Part shown: positions 1 to 5,011 of the stretch, in pieces
How positions within the stretch are numbered: position 1 is the first letter of the stretch
Layout of the letters: each line of letters opens with the position of its first letter
DNA from: Pseudomonadota bacterium
GTDB lineage: Bacteria > Pseudomonadota > Alphaproteobacteria > Acetobacterales > Acetobacteraceae
DNA length: 5,011 bases
Direction: 5' to 3'
NCBI GenBank assembly: GCA_021785335.1
Contig: JAJYFW010000191.1
Location: forward strand, 1 to 5,011
The notes under the pieces: model-generated
Databases searched by the model: none
Seen by the model: the letters and a program-made list of their open reading frames with translations, nothing else
What the model was told of the DNA's origin: nothing
Translations under genes and position numbers: made by a program

Positions 1-500
1 GCTATCCCCTCGGGTGCGGCTAGCAGGCACACCATGCGGATCCGCCTCCCGCCCGCCTGCTTGACGCGCCGCACCGCCGCCGCCGCGGAGTGCCCCGTCG
101 CCAGCATCGGGTCGAGCACGATCACCTGCCGTTCCGCGATCCCGTCCGGCAGCTTCGCGTAATACTCCACCGGCTCCAGCGTCGCGGGATCGCGATAAAG
201 CCCGATGTGCCCGACGCGTGCCGCCGGCACCAGGTCGAGCATCCCGTCCAGGAGCCCGTTCCCCGCCCGCAGGATGGAGACGAAGCACAGCTTCTTCCCC
301 GCCAGCAGCGGCGCCATCATCGGCTCCAGCGGGGTCGAGATCGGCACCTGCTCGACCTCGAGGTCGCGCGTCACCTCGTATCCCATGAGCAGCGCGATCT
401 CCCGCGCGATGCGCCGGAATCCCGAGGTCGAGGTCTCCCGGTCGCGCAGCAGCGTCAGCTTGTGGGCCACCAGCGGGTGCCCGACGATCGTCACGGTCAT
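1..500 (-). CDS. upp: Uracil phosphoribosyltransferase, N-terminal 166 residues (gene continues past left edge)
   Basis: This enzyme makes UMP from uracil and PRPP in the cytoplasm (pyrimidine salvage). The ATG is at 500-498. The visible 166 residues match the UPRTase family along their whole length: [13 protein letters not shown] at residues 8-20, FRRIAREI near 28-35, [12 protein letters not shown] at 76-87 and GHIGLYRD at 97-104. YYAKLP follows at 113-118, and the PRPP-binding loop [12 protein letters not shown] is at 128-139. Asp130 starts the loop, as in other bacterial UPRTases. A His stands at 137, where many relatives have Gly or Asn. The family is about 208-210 residues long, so some 40 C-terminal residues, including the uracil-binding GDAGDR-type segment, lie outside the window. 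An AAGGAG (519-514) lies 13 bases before the ATG, a rather long spacing. The gene follows the SDR gene by 64 bases on the same strand with no terminator between them, so co-transcription is plausible. Confidence 0.95.
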   Translation of the reverse strand, partial: MTVTIVGHPLVAHKLTLLRDRETSTSGFRRIAREIALLMGYEVTRDLEVEQVPISTPLEPMMAPLLAGKKLCFVSILRAGNGLLDGMLDLVPAARVGHIGLYRDPATLEPVEYYAKLPDGIAERQVIVLDPMLATGHSAAAAVRRVKQAGGRRIRMVCLLAAPEGI

Positions 501-564
501 CCGCCCGCCCCGTCTCCTTCGGCAGTCCCTCGCTCACCGCGTCCGGGTCAACCGCCCGCGCGCG

Positions 565-1305
565 TCAGACGTGCTGCCCGCCATTGATGTGCAGCTCGGC
601 GCCGTTGATATACGACGCCGCCGGCGAGCACAGGAAGTGGATCGTGTTCGCCACCTCCTCCGGCCTTCCGAGCCTGCGCATCGGCACCTGCTTCTCCGCA
701 TAGGCCCGCGTCCCCGGCGAGAGGATCGAGGTGTCGATCTCCCCGGGGCTGATCGCGTTCACCCGTATCCCCATCGGCGCGAACTCCGCCGCCATCTCCC
801 GCGTCAGCGTCGCCAGCCCCGCCTTGCAGGTCGCGTACGCCACGCCCGCGAACGGATGCACCCGCGAGCCCGCGATGGAGGTCACGTTGACGATGTTCCC
901 CCCCGCCGCCGAAAGCTCCGCCGCCAGGCCCTTGGCCAGCAGCGCCACCGACAGCAGGTTCACGCGGAACACCTGCTCCCACAGCGCCGCCGGCGTCGCC
1001 ATCACGCCCATCCGCGACCCGTCCGGCCCCTTCGGCGAGATCGCCGCGTTGTTGACCAGCGCGTCGAGCTTCCCGTCCGGCAGCCGCGAGCGCATCTCCT
1101 CCAGCCCCTGCTCAAGGTTCTCGAGGTCGCCGAGGTCGAGCTGCAGATGGTCCTGCGGCCCCGCGATCCACGGGCAGCGCGGCGAGAACGCCTGGCGCGA
1201 GACCGTGATCACCCGCCACCCCTCGTCCGCGAAGATGCGCGCCGTCGCATGCCCGATGCCGCGCGAGGCGCCGGTCAGGACCAGGATGCGCTGACGGTTT
1301 TCCAT
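565..1305 (-). CDS. Classical SDR-family NAD(P)-dependent oxidoreductase
   Basis: This 246-residue protein has the normal length and motif set of a classical short-chain dehydrogenase/reductase, a soluble Rossmann-fold enzyme that interconverts alcohols and ketones. The N-terminal cofactor motif TGASRGIG is at residues 11-18 and NNAA at 85-88. The active-site tetrad is Asn116, Ser143, Tyr157 and Lys161 (YATCK at 157-161), followed by the PG motif at 187-188. The C-terminal NGAELHINGG segment is typical of the family. Ser36-Arg37 after the second strand suggests a preference for NADP(H), by family rule. The ATG is supported by GGAGGA (1317-1312) six bases upstream. The gene lies between the C45 hydrolase (75 bases upstream) and upp (64 bases downstream), all on the minus strand. 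FabG-like SDRs cover many substrates and nothing here fixes this one's. All catalytic residues are intact. Confidence 0.93.
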   Translation of the reverse strand: MENRQRILVLTGASRGIGHATARIFADEGWRVITVSRQAFSPRCPWIAGPQDHLQLDLGDLENLEQGLEEMRSRLPDGKLDALVNNAAISPKGPDGSRMGVMATPAALWEQVFRVNLLSVALLAKGLAAELSAAGGNIVNVTSIAGSRVHPFAGVAYATCKAGLATLTREMAAEFAPMGIRVNAISPGEIDTSILSPGTRAYAEKQVPMRRLGRPEEVANTIHFLCSPAASYINGAELHINGGQHV

Positions 1306-1380
1306 GGCTCGTCCTCCAGGGCGAACACGTGTGCCTCAATCTGGGGTCCGCGCACCCGTTTCACAAGCGCGACGACTGGC

Positions 1381-2508
1381 TCAGGCCGCCGACCGGCTCG
1401 CCGAGCGGTCCGGTGTCAGCCGGTAGGTGGTGAAGCGCCGGCTCAGCGCCGGCAGCGCCGCGATGTCCATCGCCCCCTCGCCAGGCCGCATCACGATCAT
1501 CGCCACCGTCGCCGTCTCCACGCCGTCCAGTCCCGGACGGGGCGGCCGGCAAACGGACCACGGCGAGCCGAAATCGTCGAACAGCGCGTTCTTGATCGCG
1601 GTGCGGTCGATCCTGCCCCTGAGCGGCGCCAGCGCCTCGCGCACCCGCGTATGCCGGTAAAGCGTGCACGGCGTGCTCTCGATCCCCGTATCCTTCAGCT
1701 TCGCGAGCGCGACGGGCGAGAGAAAATGGTTGGAGTGCACCAGCAGCCCCGCATCCGCCTCCAGCATGAAGGTCTCGTCCGGCGCGCACTCGAAATTGAT
1801 CGCGAGTCCCCTGGCATGGCTCACGCACATGTTGTTCGCCGCCGACTTCCTCGTCGCCTGCGCCACCCGCCACGCCAGGGCCAGGTTCTGCTGCGCCAGG
1901 ATCTTCCGCCGTATCAGCGCCAGCGGCACCCCCAGTTCCCGATAATCCCTGTCACACTGCAAATAATTCGCCGTAAGCCCGATCCCGGCGGCATTGAGCC
2001 CGGACCGCGCGAGCCCGCCCGCCTCGGTGAACGTCAGAATGTCCGGCCCGTCGTCGCGGCGGATGTGCAGCACCACCGCCGTCTCCGCGCACGCCGCCTT
2101 CCAGTCCCAGTTCTGCGCGTGCAGCAGCCCCTCGGTGGTGGCCTCCGGCATCGCCAGCACCGCCGTGCAGCCCTCCTCGGCTCCCACCGCCGCCGCCAGC
2201 GCGCGCCGCTTCGCCAGCTGCAGGATCTCGGTGCGCGCGTTGAGCAGCACGATGTCCTCGAACGCCACCTCCGCCCCGCGCGCGATCCCGCGCATCTCCG
2301 GGATCATTGCCTCGTCGAATGCCTTGATCGTGGGCAGGAAGCCGCGCACCAGGTCGGCAAGCCGCCCGCCTTCCAGCCCCGCCGCACGCAACTGCGCCCC
2401 GTAATGCGCGATCCCGGCATCGATGCGCGCCTTCGCCGCCCTGCCATAGGCCACGCCGCGCTGCTCCGGCCCGCCGGACAACTCGATCAGGGGAAACGCA
2501 TTGACCAT
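1381..2508 (-). CDS. C45-family autoproteolytic acyltransferase/hydrolase (penicillin acyltransferase-like, Ntn fold)
   Basis: This 375-residue protein resembles the peptidase C45 / acyl-CoA:6-aminopenicillanate acyltransferase family. These N-terminal-nucleophile enzymes cut themselves before a Cys, and that Cys then attacks amide or acyl substrates. The expected cleavage site is Gly113-Cys114-Thr115 in EEGCTAV. Cleavage there would give subunits of about 113 and 262 residues. Supporting family segments are AYGRAAKARI (20-29), the Glu/Asp-rich region near 75-95 ending FEDIVLLNARTEI, and AQNWDW (131-136). Further segments are GGLARSGLNAAGIGLTANYL (164-183), LLVHSNHF (255-262) and the late TATVAMIVMRPGEG (332-345). 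There is no signal peptide, so it is probably cytoplasmic. The ATG at 2508-2506 was chosen because GAGGAG (2522-2517) lies eight bases upstream and homology begins just after it. The frame stays open 51 codons further back, but that extension is Arg/Gly/Pro-rich and unlike the family. The substrate is unknown; N-acyl amides, beta-lactams and peptide-like amides are all possible in this family. Confidence 0.9.
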   Translation of the reverse strand: MVNAFPLIELSGGPEQRGVAYGRAAKARIDAGIAHYGAQLRAAGLEGGRLADLVRGFLPTIKAFDEAMIPEMRGIARGAEVAFEDIVLLNARTEILQLAKRRALAAAVGAEEGCTAVLAMPEATTEGLLHAQNWDWKAACAETAVVLHIRRDDGPDILTFTEAGGLARSGLNAAGIGLTANYLQCDRDYRELGVPLALIRRKILAQQNLALAWRVAQATRKSAANNMCVSHARGLAINFECAPDETFMLEADAGLLVHSNHFLSPVALAKLKDTGIESTPCTLYRHTRVREALAPLRGRIDRTAIKNALFDDFGSPWSVCRPPRPGLDGVETATVAMIVMRPGEGAMDIAALPALSRRFTTYRLTPDRSASRSAA

Positions 2509-2568
2509 GCCGACATCTCCTCGCGCGCGAGCATGGTCCCGCCCCGTGGCACAAGCCAGTCCCCATGG

Positions 2569-2589
2569 CGGGCCCGGGCTACGGGCCCG
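2569..2589. repeat. GC-rich hairpin in the divergent intergenic region
   Basis: Two copies of CGGGCCCG (2569-2576 and 2582-2589) form an 8-bp stem with a five-base loop. An overlapping alternative stem pairs CCGGGC (2574-2579) with GCCCGG (2585-2590). There is no T-run on either side, so it is not a typical intrinsic terminator. It lies about 60 bases upstream of the C45 start, so it would be in that gene's leader if transcription began further right. Its role is unknown. Confidence 0.4.
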
Positions 2590-2770
2590 GAACGGCCGCG
2601 GCACGGCAAGTGCAAGACCCATCGCGGCAGGACCACCACGCGCGGGCCAACAAAAGCGCACGCCGGACGGGCTAGCGCCCGGACGGAGGGCGCGCCATGC
2701 TGCCCGCGCTGACGCCCGATCGCGCCCGCCAGAATGCGGCGGGAGCCAAACGGACGCGCATTCTGCTGGC

Positions 2771-2776
2771 TATACT
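2771..2776 (+). promoter_or_regulatory. Possible -10 element for the solute-binding-protein gene
   Basis: TATACT is the most AT-rich, sigma-70-like hexamer in this GC-rich gap. It lies 43 bases before the GTG start, which would leave a leader of roughly 35-40 bases. The expected -35 position (about 2747-2753, AAACGG or similar) matches the consensus poorly, so the call is weak. A promoter needing an activator would fit. Confidence 0.35.
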
Positions 2777-2785
2777 TTGGGGGAC

Positions 2786-2800
2786 TGGCGCTCAGCGCCA
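2786..2800. promoter_or_regulatory. 15-bp inverted repeat, candidate operator or leader hairpin
   Basis: TGGCGCT-C-AGCGCCA is a perfect inverted repeat of seven-base arms around one central base. It lies between the possible -10 (2771-2776) and the ribosome binding site (2807-2811). In DNA this is a plausible site for a dimeric repressor blocking the start of transcription. In RNA it could fold as a five-base-pair stem with a five-base loop just ahead of the Shine-Dalgarno. GC-rich DNA produces such repeats by chance fairly often. Confidence 0.35.
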
Positions 2801-2811
2801 CAACATGGAGG

Positions 2812-2827
2812 TGTTTCACGTGAAACG
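2812..2827. other. parS: parS-like ParB-binding centromere site overlapping the start codon of the next gene
   Basis: The 16 bases TGTTTCACGTGAAACG match the widely conserved chromosomal parS consensus TGTTTCACGTGAAACA at 15 positions; only the last base differs. The inner 14 bases (2813-2826) are a perfect palindrome with the CACGTG core at its centre. ParB dimers bind such sites, spread along the DNA and, with ParA, segregate the origin region. Chromosomal parS sites normally cluster near oriC. Here the GTG start codon (2820-2822) of the solute-binding-protein gene is part of the core, and the gene's Shine-Dalgarno lies directly before the site. ParB bound here could reduce transcription of that gene. 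A chance match to within one base in 5 kb is unlikely (about 6 in 100,000 assuming equal base use). No parA or parB gene is visible in the window. Confidence 0.78.
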
Positions 2828-4400
2828 ACGCAACTTCTTGCAGGGCAGCGCCGCCGCTGTCGCTGCTTCCGGGCTCGCGAGCCCCGCGCTCGCGGCTCAG
2901 CCGCAGGTGCTGAAATACATACCGCAGGCGAACCTGTCCTCGATCGACCCGATCTGGACCACCGCCACCGTCGCGACCCTGCACGGCTACATGGTCTACG
3001 ACACGCTCTACGGCATCGACGAGAAGCTGCTGCCGCACCCGCAGATGGTCGCCGGCCACACCATCTCGTCGGACAAGCTCACCTGGACGCTCACGCTGCG
3101 CGACGGCCTCGCCTTCCACAACGGCGCGCCCGTGCGTTCCGCGGACTGCATCGCCTCCATCGAGCGCTGGGGCAAGCGCGACGGCTTCGGCCAGTACATG
3201 ATGGCGATCACCAACGAAATGAAGGCGGTGAACGACAAGACCTTCACCATCCGCCTCAAGAAGCCTTTCGCCCTGCTGCCCTACTCGCTCGGCGCCGAGG
3301 GCTGCTTCATCATGCCCGAGCACGTCGCCAAGACCGACGCCTTCAAGCAGATCACGGATGCCACCGGCAGCGGCCCCTTCGTCTTCCAGCCGAAGGAGTT
3401 CGTCTCCGGCTCGCAGGTGATCTACACCAAGAACACCAAGTACGTCCCCCGCTCCGGTCCCGCGAGCTACTGGGCTGGCGGCAAGGTCGCGCATTTCGAT
3501 CGCGTCGAGTGGAAGATCATCACCGATCCCGCCACCTCCGCCGCGGCGCTCGAGCGCGGCGAGGTCGACTGGTGGGAAAACCCGATCTTCGACCTGCTGC
3601 CGACCCTTGAGAAGGCCAAGGATGTCACCGTAGAGGCGCTCGACCCGCTCGGCGCCCTCGGCATCATCGCCTTCAACCACGAGCAGGCGCCGTTCAACAG
3701 CCACGCAATCCTGCGCGCGCTCCTGCACGCGGTGGACCAGAAGGAATACGTCCAGGCCGTGCTCGGCGCCCAGGCGTCGAAGTTCGGCAAATACCCGGCT
3801 GGCTACTTCACCCTCGGCTCGCCCTACGCCAACACCGTGGGGCTCGAGGCGCTCAGCGGCCCGCGCAACATCGACCTGGCCAAGAAGCTGATCGAGCAGG
3901 CCGGATACAAGGGCGAACCCGTCGTGCTGATGTCGCCCTCGGACCAGCCGCAGCTTCAGATCATGGCCCAGGTCACCCAGGACCTGTACCAGAAGGTCGG
4001 GATGAAGGTGCAGTACCAGAGCATGGACTGGGGCACGCTCGTTGCCCGCCGCGCCGAGCACAAGCCGGCGGACCAGGGCGGCTGGAACAGCTTCTGCACC
4101 ACCTGGGGCGGCCTGCAGGTCGCCAACCCCGGCGGCTCCTACCCGCTGCGCGGCAACGGCAAGAACGGCTGGTTCGGCTGGCCCACCAACCCGGACATCG
4201 AGACCCTGCGCAACCAGTGGTTCGACGCTCCGGACCTGGCCGCCCAGCAGAAGATCTGCGAGCAGATCCAGGCCCGCGCCTTCCACGACGTGCCCTTCAT
4301 TCCCGTCGGCCAATGGGTCACCCCCACCGGCCATCGCTCCAACCTCACGGACTTCGTGAAGTGCGGCGTGATGGTCTTCTGGAACGTGAAGCGCGTCTGA
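2820..4400 (+). CDS. Tat-exported ABC transporter solute-binding protein, SBP_bac_5 (dipeptide/nickel class)
   Basis: This 526-residue periplasmic protein should capture a solute and deliver it to an ABC importer. Relatives bind oligopeptides, nickel, glycosides, opines and other ligands, so the substrate cannot be named. A twin-arginine signal opens the protein: KRRNFLQ at residues 2-8, a hydrophobic Ala-rich stretch and SPALAA, with likely cleavage near residue 25-26. Family-5 signatures follow: DPIW (43-46), YDTLYG (60-65), LTWTLTLRDGLAFHNGAPV (87-105) and ATGSGPFVF (181-189). The C-terminal end is VFWNVKRV. Length is normal for the family. The GTG start is chosen because GGAGG (2807-2811) lies eight bases upstream and it places the Tat arginines near the N-terminus. 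In-frame ATGs at 2805 and 2697 would add 5 or 41 residues. The start codon lies inside the parS-like palindrome. No permease or ATPase is seen on either side, so this looks like an orphan binding protein or one whose transporter is elsewhere. Confidence 0.92.
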   Translation: MKRRNFLQGSAAAVAASGLASPALAAQPQVLKYIPQANLSSIDPIWTTATVATLHGYMVYDTLYGIDEKLLPHPQMVAGHTISSDKLTWTLTLRDGLAFHNGAPVRSADCIASIERWGKRDGFGQYMMAITNEMKAVNDKTFTIRLKKPFALLPYSLGAEGCFIMPEHVAKTDAFKQITDATGSGPFVFQPKEFVSGSQVIYTKNTKYVPRSGPASYWAGGKVAHFDRVEWKIITDPATSAAALERGEVDWWENPIFDLLPTLEKAKDVTVEALDPLGALGIIAFNHEQAPFNSHAILRALLHAVDQKEYVQAVLGAQASKFGKYPAGYFTLGSPYANTVGLEALSGPRNIDLAKKLIEQAGYKGEPVVLMSPSDQPQLQIMAQVTQDLYQKVGMKVQYQSMDWGTLVARRAEHKPADQGGWNSFCTTWGGLQVANPGGSYPLRGNGKNGWFGWPTNPDIETLRNQWFDAPDLAAQQKICEQIQARAFHDVPFIPVGQWVTPTGHRSNLTDFVKCGVMVFWNVKRV

Positions 4401-4408
4401 TCGCCTCC

Positions 4409-4434
4409 CCGGGCAGCGCCTTGGCGCTGCCCGG
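4409..4434 (+). terminator. Terminator-like hairpin after the solute-binding-protein gene
   Basis: CCGGGCAGCGCC (4409-4420) and GGCGCTGCCCGG (4423-4434) are perfect reverse complements. They make a very strong stem of about 11-12 pairs with a tiny loop (TT, or CTTG if the last pair opens). It begins eight bases after the TGA. The following bases are pyrimidine-rich (CCTCTCTCCTTT at 4442-4453) rather than a clean T-run. It could end transcription or protect the 3' end of the message, and it separates this gene from the DoxX gene. Confidence 0.65.
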
Positions 4435-4541
4435 ACCGACGCCTCTCTCCTTTGCCGCACATCGCGCACATCGCCGCGATCCTTGCGATGGATCAATGAA
4501 ACCCGGCCACGGGCGGCCTAGCGACGCATTCGTGCAGTCGT

Positions 4542-4547
4542 AAGGAG
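4542..4547 (+). promoter_or_regulatory. Ribosome binding site fixing a GTG start for the DoxX gene
   Basis: AAGGAG lies seven bases before GTG at 4555-4557. The next codon is TTG, which could also start translation, but the spacing favours the GTG. No ATG occurs in this frame close by; the first is residue 16, inside the first membrane helix. Confidence 0.8.
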
Positions 4548-4554
4548 AATATCC

Positions 4555-5011
4555 GTGTTGCCCGCTCTCACGCCGCAAGGCCAGTCGATCGAAAAGGTGA
4601 TGCTCGCCGGCATCCGCGTCTGTGTCGGCTGGGTCTTCCTCTGGGCCGCGATCCACCATTTCGGCAACAGCGCCTATGTCGGCGGCTTCCTCTCCCACAC
4701 GAAGACGTTCCACCCCGTCTACGGCCCTCTCGCGGCCTCGCCGCTGCTGCCGCTCATTTCGTTCCTGGTGGAATACGGCCACCTGCTGATCGGCCTGTCG
4801 CTGGTGAGCGGGCTGTTCGTGCGCGCCTCCGCTCCCTTCGGCATCCTGCTCCTGATCCTCTACTGGACCGCGCACATGAGCTTCCCCTTCATCGGGGACC
4901 CGAACAACCTGCTGATCGACTTCCACATCACCTACGCCTTCGCGCTCGGCCTCTGCATGGTCCGCCACGCCGGCCACGCCTATGGGCTCGACGGCCTGGT
5001 CGCGAAATGGC
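4555..5011 (+). CDS. DoxX-family integral membrane protein, 3' end beyond the right edge
   Basis: The frame is open from GTG at 4555 to the end of the window, giving 152 residues. It looks like the DoxX/DoxD family of small four-helix inner-membrane proteins. Members are linked to thiosulfate:quinone oxidoreductase subunits, respiratory redox balance and oxidative-stress complexes. Likely helices lie at residues 15-33, 64-88, 93-108 and 119-136. Features common in the family are Arg21 in helix 1 and Glu73 in helix 2 (FLVEYGHLLIGLSLVSG). Near helix 4 are FIGDPNNLLIDFH and a YGLDG motif close to the C-terminus (143-147). Family length is about 130-180 residues, so only a short tail is probably missing. 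The gene follows the solute-binding-protein gene by 154 bases with a hairpin between, so it probably has its own promoter, though I see no clear one. Its partner and substrate are not evident. The family call rests on pattern and topology only. Confidence 0.82.
   Translation, partial: MLPALTPQGQSIEKVMLAGIRVCVGWVFLWAAIHHFGNSAYVGGFLSHTKTFHPVYGPLAASPLLPLISFLVEYGHLLIGLSLVSGLFVRASAPFGILLLILYWTAHMSFPFIGDPNNLLIDFHITYAFALGLCMVRHAGHAYGLDGLVAKW

Larger units (their letters stand above)
2509..2819. other. Divergent intergenic region between the C45 gene and the solute-binding-protein gene
   Basis: These 311 bases separate two outward-facing genes and should hold both promoters. I see three GC-rich inverted repeats (2569-2589, 2675-2693, 2786-2800), one reasonable plus-strand -10 candidate (TATACT, 2771-2776) and an alternative in-frame ATG at 2697. 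The parS-like palindrome overlaps the right border. I find no convincing minus-strand promoter for the C45 gene and no small gene of its own in either direction. Confidence 0.7.

Noticed and set aside
1325..1332. Second CACGTG-centred palindrome (ACACGTGT) in the gap between the C45 and SDR genes
   Set aside because: The core matches parS but the flanks do not (GAACACGTGTGC), leaving too many mismatches for a ParB site.
1358..1364. GTTTCAC, a parS half-site
   Set aside because: The second half is absent (AAGCGCG follows). A single seven-base half-site is expected by chance.
2509..2661. 51-codon N-terminal extension of the C45 gene to an ATG at 2661
   Set aside because: The extension is Arg/Gly/Pro-rich and unlike the family, while the ATG at 2508 has a well-spaced GAGGAG.
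205..2712. 835-codon open frame on the plus strand
   Set aside because: It lies opposite upp, the SDR and the C45 gene, all of which have clear family motifs. Its product is Arg/Pro/His-rich low-complexity sequence typical of a shadow frame in high-GC DNA.
2487..4496. 669-codon open frame on the minus strand
   Set aside because: It is antisense to the solute-binding-protein gene and has no recognisable domain. Its composition is that of a GC-driven shadow. The FHVK it encodes is the palindromic parS read from the other side.
4435..4541. Promoter for the DoxX gene
   Set aside because: Hexamers such as TTGCCG (4452-4457) and TTGCGA (4483-4488) resemble a -35, but neither has a believable -10 at the right distance.

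Overview
The window is GC-rich (roughly two thirds G+C by eye) and densely coding, with strong third-position GC bias and good Shine-Dalgarno sequences. It contains no tRNA, rRNA, insertion sequence or CRISPR array that I can see. The gene content and protein style suggest a high-GC alphaproteobacterium, possibly in the Acetobacteraceae/Roseomonas neighbourhood. That placement is an impression, not a test. Pertinent traits are a Tat-exported family-5 solute-binding protein, a C45 acyltransferase-like hydrolase and a chromosomal-type parS.

Left half, minus strand, read right to left. A C45-family autoproteolytic acyltransferase/hydrolase (2508 to 1381) is followed after 75 bases by a classical short-chain dehydrogenase/reductase (1305 to 565). 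After another 64 bases comes uracil phosphoribosyltransferase upp, which runs off the left edge. The short gaps and shared strand allow one transcript, but each gene has its own ribosome binding site and nothing links their chemistry obviously.

Right half, plus strand. A Tat-signal-bearing solute-binding protein of the dipeptide/nickel ABC class (SBP_bac_5) starts at a GTG at 2820 and ends at 4400. A strong GC hairpin that looks like a terminator follows. A four-helix DoxX-family membrane protein then starts at a GTG at 4555 and runs off the right edge. No permease or ATPase for the binding protein is visible.

The main discovery is in the divergent intergenic region (2509-2819) and its right border. 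The start codon of the binding-protein gene sits inside a 14-bp perfect palindrome, GTTTCACGTGAAAC. With its flanks it matches 15 of 16 positions of the ParB-binding centromere parS (TGTTTCACGTGAAACA). This implies a ParABS partition site embedded in a translation start, and probably that the window lies in the origin-proximal part of a chromosome. The same region holds a possible -10 element, a 15-bp inverted repeat just upstream of the ribosome binding site, two GC-rich hairpins, and a second in-frame start with its own Shine-Dalgarno.
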